The notes under the pieces were generated by a model. The model saw only the letters and a list, made by a program, of their open reading frames with translations. It made no database searches and was not told the origin of the DNA. The position numbers and the translations under genes are program-made. From contig MU004190.1 in NCBI GenBank assembly GCA_010093605.1, forward strand, positions 1,116,001 through 1,180,000: 64,000 nucleotides of DNA, given 5' to 3'. The first letter of the stretch is position 1. Each line of letters starts with the position of its first letter. The DNA comes from Lophium mytilinum (lineage: Eukaryota; Ascomycota; Dothideomycetes; Mytilinidiales; Mytilinidiaceae). Below, in pieces: positions 20,792 to 32,456 of this stretch.

Positions 20792-22024
20792 CTACTTGCT
20801 GCCCAGAACCTCGATGACCACTTTTATAACCTCTGGATGGATGGCCTTCGGCGCAGCAACAACGCCCTTGTTCCCTGACAGCGTCCTTCCAATACTGAAG
20901 TCCAACTTCTTCCCCCAAGCATCTGTGACTGTTCCTCCCGCCTCACCCACAATGACTACGCCAGCAGCGTGATCCCAGATCTTCTCCTGGTATGTCTTCG
21001 ACGTCGGCAACCTCAGATACAGATCTCCAGCTCCTCTCGCAATCGACGCATACTTCGCTTGCGAATCCATCCTCACACTCTCCTTCGTGATTCCCAACTT
21101 CTCCGCAATCGCCGCTTGGTCCCCATGACTGGAATGTCCCGCCTCAACACTCTCACAGAAAGTTGCCTGCGTGATATCCTCGAGCGGCTTCATCTTGATA
21201 CTCGTCCCCTCAGCCAACGTGCCGCGTGTCAGCGGCCGGCTTGTGGCTCCTTGTCCCAGAACAGCGGAGAACAGCACCCCCTTCCCATCTGCGTCCGTCT
21301 GATCCGCACCAATACCCGTATCCAAGCGCTCTTTATCATCAACAGGTAGATTCGGGCATCCCAGGACCCCAACCTTCACCTCCCCATCCACCATCAACGC
21401 AAGGCAAACCGCATACTGCCCCCCTCTCAGAAACCCCTTCGTCCCATCAATCGGATCCAGCGCCCAGATCCTGCCTTTCGCGCCGCCCGCACTCCTCCCC
21501 GCATCCAACGCCGTCAACATAGCATCAGCATCTTTGATCGGCCCGCCTAGCACAGCCTCCGCCTCCGCATCATCGAGTTTCGCTTCCTGCACCAGTTCCC
21601 AGATATGCGAGCGCAAAACCTCGTTCGTGCGCAGGTCGTCAGCGTCCTCCTCGCCCACAACCTCGTCCGAGGGGAACGCGTGCTTGATGGCGGCGATGAT
21701 GAGGGCCTGGGCGCCAAAGTCGCCGATGGTGACGGGCGAGGCGTCGGATTTGGAGAGGGTGCCTTTTGATTTTGCGGCGTAGACGCGGCGGGTGAGGAGG
21801 GTGGCGCGCTGGACGGCGAGTTGGGCGAGGTGGAGCTCTTTTTCGTAGGCCATGGTGGTGTAGTTGTGCTTTTTCAGGATGTTGTTGGTGGTGGGGGCGG
21901 GGTGGAGGAGGTGGTGGGCGAAGAGGGAGAGGCGGGTGATTAGGCGCGAGGGGATGGTCGTGATGGCCAGGATTGCTAGGAGGATGGAGAGGAGGAGGAG
22001 GGTCAATTGAGGGCGTGGCAGCAT
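20792..22024 (-). CDS. MET22: 3'(2'),5'-bisphosphate nucleotidase (HAL2/MET22 family)
   Basis: A single exon encodes 410 aa from the first ATG, or 353 aa from the ATG at 21853, where the family normally begins (MAYEKELHLAQLAVQRA). The enzyme hydrolyses 3'-phosphoadenosine 5'-phosphate to AMP, removing an inhibitor made in sulfate assimilation; it is Mg-dependent and inhibited by Li and Na. Metal-binding motifs of the inositol-monophosphatase fold are visible: VVGEEDAD, DPIDGTKGFLRGGQY and the late WDHAAGVVIVGEAGG. The extra 57 residues would form a membrane segment (LTLLLLSILLAILAIT) followed by a basic stretch, so a membrane-anchored isoform is conceivable. It is arranged head-to-head with the Rsm1-type gene. 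Confidence 0.92.
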   Translation of the reverse strand: MLPRPQLTLLLLSILLAILAITTIPSRLITRLSLFAHHLLHPAPTTNNILKKHNYTTMAYEKELHLAQLAVQRATLLTRRVYAAKSKGTLSKSDASPVTIGDFGAQALIIAAIKHAFPSDEVVGEEDADDLRTNEVLRSHIWELVQEAKLDDAEAEAVLGGPIKDADAMLTALDAGRSAGGAKGRIWALDPIDGTKGFLRGGQYAVCLALMVDGEVKVGVLGCPNLPVDDKERLDTGIGADQTDADGKGVLFSAVLGQGATSRPLTRGTLAEGTSIKMKPLEDITQATFCESVEAGHSSHGDQAAIAEKLGITKESVRMDSQAKYASIARGAGDLYLRLPTSKTYQEKIWDHAAGVVIVGEAGGTVTDAWGKKLDFSIGRTLSGNKGVVAAPKAIHPEVIKVVIEVLGSK

Positions 22025-22534
22025 TTATGGGGGGGTTTGGCGGAGTGCGTTGCGGAGATGATGCTAAGCTGATGTCCGTCGTTCACGGCTTGGCGAGAAA
22101 TTGTCCGGCGTCGCGTCAGGTCTCGTCAACTTTCAAAACTTCGGTTCCAGGATGTGATGAGGTATTCATTGGAGATCGAAAAAAGAAATAAAGTTGATCC
22201 TCCGAAGCTCTCCTAGAACCTGTGGTATTGAGGAAGTTGTAGTTTCAATTTCTGGATGCGGTGAAATTTACCAAGCGTGTGAATGTTCCTAGTTAATGAG
22301 GCTTAAAGACGCCGCAAATAGAGATAAGAATACGCTTTCAACATCGTCAATGTCAAGTAGTAAACTGTCTTCTCGCATGTCTGAAGAGTACCCCTCGTCA
22401 ACAAACTGTGGCGTCGTGGCTTGTGCGTTGTCAAGGGCTTCGCGATCTCCAGATCTCCAAACAAAGCTTCACCACTCCTAAAGTCATCAGTACCACCTTT
22501 TCCCAGGCAACACCCCCTCGACCAACCACCCACC
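22025..22534. promoter_or_regulatory. Divergent promoter region, HAL2 / Rsm1-type
   Basis: About 0.5 kb lies between two head-to-head genes and presumably contains both promoters. I see no clear TATA box. The stretch just before the Rsm1 ATG is C/A-rich. Confidence 0.5.
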
Positions 22535-23939
22535 ATGACCTCCCCCCAACCGGTTGCCCTCTCAACTACCAAGCGCAAATTCCATAAACTCCTCGACAAC
22601 CTGAACGCCAACAAATCAACACCCAACCTCGCCTCCTCGTTCCGCAGCGCGAACACCTCTACAACCTCCCTCGCCGTCCCTACCACTACCGAACCTCCAT
22701 CCAAACGCTCTCGCCACTCCGACGTCTCCATGATCTCCCGTATGTCGATGGATAAGCCACGCCCCCACGCCAGCCCCAGCACCATCCGCTCCGTCAAGTC
22801 GAAGACGACGGCGTCGACGCCCCCGCGGAAGACGCCGAATTACGCGCCGTACAGCCAAGACGCGTTTCTGGCGCGGCTGAAGACGTTTGCGGATGTGAAG
22901 CTGTGGACGATGAAGCCCGACCCTATCAACGAGGTGCAGTGGGTGAAGAGGGGGTGGGTGTGTGAAGCGTGGAATACCGTTGCTTGCAAGGGGGGGTGCG
23001 AGGCTAGAGTGGTGGTGAGTCTGAGGCCGAAGCGGAAGGACGAGAAAGGGGAGGAGATTGAGGGGTCGGAGGATTGGAGTGTGGATGTGGAAGAGGAGTT
23101 GGTGGCGGCGTATGCGGAGAGGATTGTGGAGGGGCATGCGGAGTTTTGTTTGTGGAGGAGGGCGGGGTGTAAGAGTAAGTTCGGGTGGGTGTGGCTACGC
23201 AGGCGTAGGGGATGATGCTAATCTGGTTGCAGAGGATATCTATCATATTCCGATTGCGCGACGCGATGTCTGCGAGGCGGATCTCTCACGGCGGTATCAA
23301 TCCCTCAAAGCTATTGAGCCACATCTGCCTCCGTTCGAGTGTGTCAAGTTCACCGGCATCGATCCAGCGTCTCTCATCAAGTGCTTACCACCCTCATTTT
23401 TTGCCGCTGCGGAAGAGAACGCTGCTACCGAAGAAACACCACCGCCATCCCTCACAGCCTTCGCCTTTGCCCTCTTCGGCTGGAACGGCGTTGCCCAAGA
23501 TGGCCTCTATATTGCACAGTGCTCCCACTGTTTCCAGCGTGTGGGTTTATGGCTCTATACTAAAGAGCGTATCGCTACCATGGCTAAGAAAGTCAACGCC
23601 GAAGAGTCTCAACTACTTCTCAATCTTCTCGAAACACACCGCGAGCACTGCCCCTGGAAGAACGTAGAGGCGCAGGCTAACCCGCCGGACGGACAAGTGG
23701 CGGGCTTCGCGGCGTGGCGGACACTACAGTATGTACTCGGTGTCAACAAGAGGCGGGATACGACAGCGACGCAGGGTAGTGCTGAGGTTGGTGGCGAGGC
23801 GGATGTGGTGGGGAAGAAAGATGGAGCGGAGAAAGGGGATGAAGATCTCGCGGGGAGGTGGCAGCGGTTGAAGAGTAAGTTGAAGAGATCGACCAGCAAG
23901 CGAAGTTTGAAGTCCCTTGGGAAGGGTGGAGATTCCTGA
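22535..23939 (+). CDS. C3HC zinc-finger / Rsm1-type protein
   Basis: Two exons (22535-23174 and 23233-23939) with a 58-bp intron give 448 aa. An N-terminal disordered Ser/Thr/Pro region carries phosphorylation-rich composition. From about residue 110, YAPYSQDAFLARLKTFADVK and WTMKPDPINEVQWVKRGWVC match the start of the zf-C3HC domain, with GHAEFCLWRRAGC as its final His/Cys part, completed across the intron. The second half has a second Cys/His cluster of Rsm1 type (CSHCFQRVGLWLY and THREHCPWKN). Family members (S. pombe Rsm1, human NIPA/ZC3HC1) act in mRNA export or at the nuclear basket, so a nuclear location is expected. The ATG at 22535 is preferred over one at 22421. Confidence 0.88.
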
Positions 23940-24609
23940 GGCTCTAGCTCGATGCTGACATTAGTGTTTCCCTGAAGAGAAGCTCCTCTGCTCTACGAAA
24001 GGCAAACGCTGACTCCGCCACAATTACCGCCCAGCCCCAAGCTGATTGGGATCGGTAAGTGGACGAGGTGGGTGGCGATCACGGTCTATCCGGTGAACGC
24101 CACATCACGGTGGATGAGCTATGGGAATGATCCTAACAGGCCAGGACAGGATGGTCATGGCTCATGGGTTCAAAGTGCATTTCATGCGATTACGACAGCG
24201 ATATCTCCGCCAGCCGAAAACAATGGTTCATAGTGAGGGAGCTACGAAGATATTGAGCTAGGTTTAGGATATTGGATTATCTAGTAACATTTTCCTCAAA
24301 TCATCAATCAGAGTTTCCCAACTACTTCCCTCTTCGCTAGCATCAATGTGATCAACGGCACATGACTTCCATGTCTGGCACGTGCAGCGTCCGTGCCCAG
24401 CTCGTATCGTGTCTGCAAAACCTCCTCGTACGTCTTGGATTTGGCTCACTACTGACGAGTGGGTGGGCGGTGTTCAAACCATGCACTAATCGGAATAATT
24501 AGATTAAGCCGCGCGCTTGAGCTTTAATTGGCTATAGGCTTGATCCGATTGGACTCACTACAAGTGATACAAACAAACCGGCCGTCAATCCGATTGAGGA
24601 TTGGTCGGT
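23940..24609. other. Intergenic, convergent 3' ends
   Basis: This stretch separates the Rsm1-type gene (+) and the kinase locus (-). A frame at 24264-24449 (-) has no recognisable features. Nothing else is seen. Confidence 0.4.
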
Positions 24610-27534
24610 TTAGTAACCACGGTGCCACGGGCCAACCTGTACCCCGCGAACACCTATACGTTTGCGAAGCTCCGGTTCTAGCATCGCCGAGATAAGCTTT
24701 CTAGCAGAAGACGTGACATGGCTTGGAAAGGTCAGAGGCGTTGAGTTGATGTAGTTTTTTAGCATGATGATATTGTCGCCCATTGGATTCATTGAATCGT
24801 CGTGAAAGGGAAGGGATCCGCATAGCATCGCATACTGTTGCATGTTAGCGCAGGAATACGATTGGCTCTGTAGGCGTTACAGTGAAAACTTACTAAGATT
24901 ATCCCGCAACTCCACACATCAACCCACGGGCCTGTATACATGTCATCGTATTTGAGAAGTTCAGGGCCGGTGTAGGGCAGGAGGCTTTCGGGATTCTCCA
25001 AGCAGGCGCCCCGCAATTTTCCGTGCTCGTCCGCCTGCGCCAGGTTGAATAATGCGATGAATTCCCGGTTGTTTGAACCCCGCTCCATAGCTTTGGTCGG
25101 TTTATTCTTCGCATTAAATGTTCCTGCCATACTGAAGTCCGTCATAACGATATTGCCGTCTTTGTCGACTTGTAGTGTTCTTAGGTTAAGATTGTGATGG
25201 ATAACTCTAACGAATTGTAGATACTCTATCGCATCGAGAAGTTGCCTGAAAAACCTTCGAGCAGTGCCTTCTTTGAGCATTTTGCGCGAGGATATGTAAT
25301 CAAGGAGCGTACCGCGACTGGGATACTGAAGGACAAGGCAAATGTGATTTTTGTAGTGAATCATTTCGAATAGTCGTTGGATGTTATCATGGTTGATACT
25401 TGATTGGATCGCGTTCTCCAGATGAACGCTCGATGCCTGTTGCGAATCCGAGGTGTCGCGACGGTAAATACGGATTGCAATCAATTCCCCTTTGTCACTT
25501 TTTAGACCGCACATTATCTTGACTCTGCGATCTTCGTACAGCGTTCGACGGAAAACATATGGCCCAAAGGTGAATTTACGAGTAAGTAGTTGGTCCGACC
25601 GAAAAGGATTGCCAAGGTCTCCCACTTTGGTCACGCTGTCTTCTTGGGAGACTTCGCTTATTTTCTTACTCTCCTCCATCGGCGCGTCACGCAAGACTGG
25701 CAGCGGTAGGGCGGAGAGAGGGGAGAGGGCGGGAGGGACCTCGCCCATCCTTGGCGAGGGAAGGTTGTCGAGGAAGAGGTCGGGGCTGCCGTTGTCCTTG
25801 GAGCTCATTGTCTGTGAGAGAGGCCTCATGGCGATGGGCGCAAGCAGGGGCTGTGAAGCCACTGGGTTTGGACTAGAAGACACGGGAAGCGGGGATGAAG
25901 TTTGGAAGACCGGCTCATGCGGAGGTGGTATTACCCCCGGACTGGGACTAAGAGAATCAGGTGGATGGGGAGAGATATCTAAGGTCGGTCCATGTAGAGT
26001 TGGCGGAGTTCTGAGACTGGGGGAAGGAGTTGGTTGAGATGACTCTTTGAAGTTGGAGAGATGGGGAGGTTCGGGATCTCTTGTCGTCTCCAAAGTCTTA
26101 TCATTCTGTCTCTCGGCGATGATAGACTGCAGCACAGGCTTTCGCGACATCTGGGATCTGATGACTGACAAACTGTCGGCTATGGGCGTCCACGTGCTCG
26201 CAACGACGACTTGGTCTGCCCGTGGGATCACAGTCGACAGCCCGGTCGAAAACTCTTGTGCCCTTTGAGATTTGGTTGTAGTTTTGGCATTAGTGTTTGC
26301 ACCTATCGTGAGATTAGGCTCGTGCGTCTGATCGACCTCAGTAGTCCACGATGCCGAAGCGCCTGTCATATCGAAGTTGGGCGATGACATATCTGCCTGA
26401 AAGAAACTTTCGGAATTAGAGTTAGGGCGATGAACATTAGACTGCGTTCTGAATAGCAGAGGAGAGCAAGGAGTAAAGCGTACCTTTGTAAATCGAGAGA
26501 TGACCGTGCCGAAGAAGGCCTTTGTGTCTCAACCCAGGCGTGCGACATGGCATCTTTGGCCGTCAGCCGGTCTTTTGGTAAAGGAGCCATGAGAGACTTT
26601 ACGAAATCACAAGCGTCGTCGCTGATGCCGTGGACTGCCAAAACTTCAGTAGGGAAAGTTGTCTTTCCCCTGACGTAGGGTCCTAAACGTCTAATTGGGA
26701 AAGGTATCTCCCCGGTTAACGCCCGAAAGACAATCTCTCCTAAAGCCCAGACATCGACGGACACGGTGTATTGGTCTTCGACGTCAAGAGTGTTGAAATC
26801 AAGAAGGCCAAGTTGCATAAGTATTTCGGGTGCTAAAAATCCCGGCGTTCCATTCAGCGTTCGTAGAGCAGTAAGTCCCTCTGCACGTTTGCTAATGCCA
26901 AAATCGCCGATTTTAACCCACCAATCAGGTCCTGTTGACTTTACCAATATATTCTACACCAAATTGTGGTCAGGAATGTTAGATTTTACGTCTTGGAAAA
27001 AGATAGATCCTACCGTCGGTTTCAAGTCTCGGTGGGCGAAACCATTCTCGTGCATGAAAGCGATGCCTTCCAGGATCTGAAAAGTAATCTGCTGAACTTC
27101 TAATTCTGGCAAGGGTTTCGCTAAGTAACCCTGAGATCGCCAAGGGGAAAATACTCCAAGGCAATAAAAATGCTTTCCCCGCTCTTGTACCACCCAGAGG
27201 ATCGCACAAAGCATCGTTCGTATTGTTTATTGGAAAATTTAGCAATAGCTTCAAGCTCACGACTGTAGTCGATGGTACTTAATGGATGGCTGTTTTTGCG
27301 GATTTCCTTCACGGCACGTTGCTTTGCATCAGCCTCGCCCGACACCAACTTCTCGAGCCATACGGTCCCGAACGCACCGGAGCCAAGGCAGCCACATCTT
27401 TGCCAGTGCTCTTCCTTCTTTACAGTCCGTTGGCGAGCGCTGGCTCCAGAGACATAGTACGTATGGTGGGTGTGACCAGAGTAGAATCGCGTTCTCAGCC
27501 TTGAGTCCCTCACGAGATCTGACCTCGGAGCCAT
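24610..27534 (-). CDS. Tandem Ser/Thr kinase plus pseudokinase locus, with an apparent frameshift
   Basis: Exons are 27534-27014, 26953-26484, 26449-24894 and 24834-24610. The N-terminal kinase has a Gly loop (GCLGSGAFGTVW), Lys in RAVKEI, HRDLKP, DFGISK and FLAPEIL, so it looks catalytically complete. However, between FPLGDL and YLAKPLPE near 27130 the frame changes by one base, with no intron to explain it: either a mutation or a sequence error. The second half has a Pro/Ser-rich linker, then a kinase fold lacking the Gly loop, with Arg for the ATP lysine (IAIRIYRR), HHN for HRD and DFS for DFG, so it should be a pseudokinase. Joining the halves needs a very short 34-bp intron (26483-26450) that preserves frame; otherwise the first gene ends at 26366 and the second starts at 26390, overlapping. 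The 59-bp intron at 24893-24835 is clear. Confidence 0.6.
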
Positions 27535-28414
27535 GGCAGCATAGGGCCAGTAGTATGAAGAAACGATATGCAATGCATCGAACGCGGTAAGTGCGCGAAG
27601 CTCAAGAAGGAAAGCGAACGGAGAAGGATAGAAATTGATGAAGACGTGAAGAAGTTGGGATAGGAAGGCTGAGCAGCTCAGCGATGTGGGCCGGCTGCTT
27701 AGATAAGCAGCCGCCTGTATACCTGCCGCCCGTAGTAGCTAGATACGATACAACAACCTACACACGCATCACCGGGCTACAGCGATTGGGCACGGCGCTT
27801 GGAAATGGCGCTAGCCGTTTTCAGTGGCCCCTCATTCAGCGCCCAACTCTCCTTCAGGACACAACGCTGCCTCTTACCTCCATCATCTCCATCGCCTTCC
27901 GATGCATATCATCCACCTCCCTTTCCTGAGCTCTGGAGAGAACATGCGAACTCTGAAAGCAAGATGCGCGGCGGACACACAACAGGCTAAGTGCTCGAAG
28001 GTCTCCAGGCCGCCGCATCTTAGTCCCAACTTGACGAATCGATTCGACATAGCGATGTTTAGAGATGACAGCGACTTTCAACACACCTCCATGAGGACTT
28101 CTCTGATCAAAGTGATGCTCCACGGCTGCCTGAGGTGGCGCCGCAAGATATCAGATTTATCGACATGATGGGTCTGTATGTTCTTCAGATTGGCGAACAC
28201 TTAAAAAGGGTTTTAAGAAAAGGCGCCAGGAACCGAACGTCTAGTAAGGGGATATTATCATAAGAAAACACGGATGCTTAGTTACAGAGAAGGAACCATT
28301 TATCATTACTTGGCTTGCTGTTCATAGATAGAGATGACATAACAACATAAGCTCTTAACACAACCAGAAACTCTGTTCTCCAACTGAAAACTCAATCCAC
28401 TGCCGTCACCAGCG
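27535..28414. other. Intergenic
   Basis: This is upstream of the kinase locus and downstream of the membrane-protein gene. Overlapping frames on both strands at 27684-28168 have no domain or coding character. Nothing is supported. Confidence 0.4.
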
Positions 28415-29298
28415 TCACAACAGTTCTCGCGGGGAATAATATCCGTGTCCTGGAAGCTCTACTGGCTCTGTGTGGAGTAATTCTCCAGAAGGCGCTTGCG
28501 AAAACTCTTCTAGCGGATACTTCGGAGGGTCAGAACCAACGTAGATGGGCAGATCCGTGGGTTGCCCTAGCGTTCGACGCGTCTTCATAGCTTTCATGCC
28601 AAGGTATACACCAAGAAGGAGGACTAAAGGTATACCTAAGCCTAAGCCAACACCGAGTCCGACCTTGAATGCAGAGTTGTTGTTTTGCGGCTGTGGCGAT
28701 TGAGTCGGAGCGCTCAGTGTTTGGACCGGGACAGATTGTGTAGCCGTGACACTTCTTGCGCTTGCATCTGAGGTCGAAGCCGAGGTCGAGGTTGCTGTAG
28801 ATGTTGCAGATGCGGTGATGGAAGACGAAACTCCTTTCGCTGTGATATTGAAATAGTGGGATGTGAAGCTATTCCCTTCCGGATCCAAGACCCAGATGAA
28901 GAAGACGGGTGAGTCCTCCAATTTCAGAGAATAAGTTTGGACGTTCCATTCGAAGCCGCCTACTTCAGAGTCGCTTGATGACTTCGCTATACAGTCTCTT
29001 CGTTAGTTCCGAACACTCTTGCGTACGACCGATCCATGGCAGACATACCATATATGATGGCCCCTGAAGTAGCTGCGCCTCCCGGCGAGCTCTGCTGCCA
29101 GAGTGTGAGGTTATAGGTGTCGAAGTCTGTATTCCATTGAAGGCGTTGAGTACTAGATAGCGGGAAAATGGGATCTAAAGAGTAATCGTTGCTGTCGCCA
29201 GCCCGGCCTGGAAACAGCCAGAAATTGCTTTCGGCGCTGATCGCAATAGCGAAAAACAAGGGAACAAGGATAGGAACGGCCTTGACTCTTCCAAACAT
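28415..29298 (-). CDS. Type I single-pass membrane protein, Ser/Thr-rich stalk
   Basis: Two exons (29298-29049 and 28986-28415) with a 62-bp intron give 273 aa. The signal peptide (MFGRVKAVPILVPLFFAIAI...SAES) is followed by an extracellular domain of about 110 residues (NFWLFPGRAGDSNDY...), probably beta-rich, with the conserved-looking FFIWVLDPEGNSFTSHYF near its end. A Ser/Thr/Ala stalk, likely O-glycosylated, leads to one membrane helix (VGLGVGLGLGIPLVLLLGVY) and a basic stop-transfer KAMKTRR. The cytosolic tail of about 50 residues contains Pro and Tyr motifs (PKYPLEEF, GYYSPREL). The architecture resembles fungal cell-surface sensors or adhesion-type proteins, but no named family is recognised. 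Confidence 0.8.
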
Positions 29299-30020
29299 TG
29301 AAGCCGAACTGGTGTCTCCAGAAAATGGAGTAAATGAGAAAAGAGTTGAGAGGCGTAGATGCTGTGGTACCTCAGAGAAAAGCAAGAACACTTGCTCGGT
29401 CTATACGGCGCGGAAAGTCTTGATGCATAGGTCCAATCTTACCGCTAGTCCCCAGACGCATACACGATATTGGAGGCTGCGGCACAGCAAGACAGACTTG
29501 AGTTCTCAAACACCCCCACCCCCATAGATAAGGCAATTTTGAATCGAAACATCTTTTGCGCCGTGGCAAGACTCACGTAGCAATTGAAAAAGCGGAGATA
29601 GTCGACAGGATAGAGTACAACCACCTTGGAACTGCTCCTTGGAGCTGTTGTAGTTGGGAGCAAAGCCGTGAAGTCTGGAAAGGCAGGTCCAGTGTGATGA
29701 TGTGACGACCAATAGAAAATTGACCTTTAGCTCCCAACCCCCTGCCCCCAGCCCCTTTCACTCAGAGCTAGCCGCTCGGCAGCGGGTCGTCCCACTCCCC
29801 GCGCCTAACAACATATTTATACCGACATCTCATCAGCATACGCCGCAGGCCTGCATGAGATCCTTTCTTACGGCTGCAGATCAGCCTTTCGTACGCGCCG
29901 TCGGGCGCTCTGCTGTGCCGCATGCATCAGCTGCAAAGCCCTCCCTCCTGCTGACTTCCTTGAAGATGCCAGATCTTCCTCGATTCCCCAAGAAATCTGC
30001 GCGATCTCAGCCGTTCTGTC
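29299..30020. promoter_or_regulatory. Divergent intergenic region
   Basis: About 0.7 kb lies between the membrane-protein gene (-) and the GT25 gene (+) and presumably holds both promoters. The frame at 29702-30133 (+) overlaps the GT25 start and is not coding. Confidence 0.4.
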
Positions 30021-31352
30021 ATGATTGCAAATTCAATACCTCAAAGGCGCATTCAACTTGCAATAGTTGGGATTGTCGCTTTGTCTTTGTTTCTACTGTA
30101 TTTTCGACGCGAACTATCGTCTGCATCGAATGAATTGCCATACTTGAGTGGGGCGGTTGCGCAAAGTGGCTTCTTGGAACATGTGCAGAACCGAACTCTA
30201 GGGGTACATTTAAATTTCTTTCCACAACTTCTTACTCCGTGTGTCCAAGCAGACTCTTACAATGCGTTAGTTCCAGAAAATCGTCGTCCTCAATCTCCCA
30301 TCTCGGACAGATCATAAAGACGCCGTTTCCCTAGCTGCGGCCTTGAGCAATATACAGCTCGATTGGATAGATGGGGTGAAAGGTGCCGATGTCCTTGATA
30401 AGGTCCTGCCTCCAGGAGATTACCAAAACCCTCCTGATGGCGTCAAAGGATGCTGGAGGGCACATATGAAAGCTCTCCTGACGTGCGTACTCTAGATATC
30501 CTTACATGCTTCGTTCATTGCTAAAGAACAGTCTGTAGTGTTGTCCAGCAAAATGTCTCCACAGCCCTCATTATGGAAGACGATGTAGACTGGGACATAC
30601 GAATCAGAGACCAACTACACAGTTTCGCACTCTCATCCCGCGCTCTCACACAGCCTCTCTCCTCGAATCCCTCTAAATACGCCGATCCCACATTTCCAGA
30701 GCCAAAACCAGAAGCTCAGATCCTGAATATCTCTCTCGAAAGCGCTCCCAGGACGATCGAGCCCTCCAATTCTCCATACGGCGATAATTGGGATCTGCTC
30801 TGGCTCGGCCATTGCGGCATGCAATTCCCCAAGCCCGACAACAAACCCCTCAACCCGCTCGGTCGTGTTGTACACTCCAACGACCTCACCGTCCCAGAGA
30901 AGCAATTCATCCATTTCCAATGGGGCTCCGAAGACCTCACCAACGACTATCCCGCCCACACGCGCGTCGTGCACCACGCCACCGGCGGCGTCTGCTCGCT
31001 GGCCTACGCCGTCTCGCAGCGGGGCGCACGCCGCCTACTCTACGAACTCGGCGTCAACAAGTTCTCCTCAAACCTAGATATCATGCTGCGCGAGTTCTGC
31101 AGTGGGGCGAATGGGCGTGTGCATGGGACGTGTTTGACTGTGCAGCCGCAGTTGTTCCAGCACCATCGGCCGAGAGGTGCGAGGAAAGGGTTCAGTGACA
31201 TTTCGGATCATGGGGAGGATTGGAATGAGAAGCCTTATTCGAAGCATATACAGTGGAGTGTTAGGATGAATTTTAGAAAGATGGTGATGGGGGAGACGGA
31301 TTATGCGGATCAGTGGCCGGCTGGGGGGAAGGATAACGGGTTGCCCAGTTGA
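30021..31352 (+). CDS. GT25 family glycosyltransferase, type II membrane protein
   Basis: Three exons (30021-30203, 30271-30482, 30539-31352) give 402 aa. An N-terminal signal anchor (LAIVGIVALSLFLLYF) points to the Golgi lumen. The GT25 start (KIVVLNLPSRTDHK) is followed by the acceptor/donor region GVKGCWRAHMKALL and the metal-binding ALIMEDDVDWD. The later segment (VVHHATGGVCSLAYAVSQRG...) fits the C-terminal half of the family, which includes bacterial LPS and animal collagen galactosyltransferases. It probably uses a UDP-sugar; the acceptor is unknown. The first acceptor used (ending at 30270) removes an in-frame stop, and the second intron uses a GTGCGT donor; both choices restore family sequence. 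Confidence 0.85.
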
Positions 31353-32456
31353 TAGATATGGGGAAATGAAGTTAACTAAACGGACGCTTGAGCATATATC
31401 ATTGCTCTGGTGTGGCTTTTTCCGGATAGACTCCCTGGATTCTCATCTATATGTGCGCCGCCGTCTGTGGCCGCCTACCGAGTTTATAGACGTTTGAAAA
31501 TGATTGAACGCCGTCTTGCTAAGAGCTTGGAACATGCTCTGAGCCCTTACAGCAAAGCGCTGTGCTTATAATTAAGTCTTCCATAGTTTTTCTAGAACGA
31601 TTTGCTCTATCTCAACCGCCGTGGTTGCGACAGCCCCGAAACTCAAATATCTCCACCCCAACACCTTCTTTCCAAAATCTGGCGCGGTAGAAAGTTCCAC
31701 CTCAATCTAATCTTCTTCTTACCCAGCGGATAGGTCCGTAGCCTTTATGGTTGAATAAACACAATTTCGCTCTGTGCTCCACACTTATTCGCAACGAGAC
31801 CGAAAGCAGCAGGAGCTCGGACCAGAAAAGGAGGGGTAATTCTGAGGTTGTGTTGACCATTCACTAGGGAAATTCGATTCATGGACACTCACATGTTATT
31901 GCATGTAGAACTCACTACTAAAAGCATGTTACATGACAGGAGTGGATGAGTCAATATATGATTGGATGAGCACAGAAAAACCGTAGCCAATGAGGGCGCA
32001 ACCGAAGTGGCTTACCTCGTCCCGATGCCGTCATCACCTGCGGCATGCCGAAACGACGCATGCGTCAACCGTGTCACGACCTGCACCGAGAATCCCGACC
32101 GGCGTGCGAGATGCACGTAGGTACGACGACTGTGGCTTTGCTAGTAGTCTCAAAGCCTGGAACTGTCTGATACCTGACTCTATATTATGGGCGGGTTGTG
32201 GCAGTACATACGCCTGCGATGTTAGACTTGAAATCCTTTGCACTTTCGAAAGAGTCACGAGTATACCCTATGTCAATGACGGTTTCCACTTTCATACTTT
32301 GCATTTGATACCCCCTACAATCGAGCTTTTCTCGGAATTTCTAGACTCATATATTGACTTGCATACACATTCCTACTGTTCTACTCCATAACCTCTTCAG
32401 CACCGCTTGACATAGCACTCCATCAAGTACAGCATAACCTCAAAACCACCAACACC
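31353..32456. other. Intergenic
   Basis: About 1.1 kb lies between two plus-strand genes. The frame at 31990-32391 (133 codons) has no domain and ordinary intergenic composition. The region just before 32457 should be the promoter of the DUF1769 gene. Nothing else is seen. Confidence 0.4.

Noticed and set aside
26366-26390. Two separate, overlapping kinase genes
   Set aside because: This was considered as the main model, but overlapping coding ends on one strand are unlikely in fungi and a frame-preserving join exists; it is kept only as an alternative.
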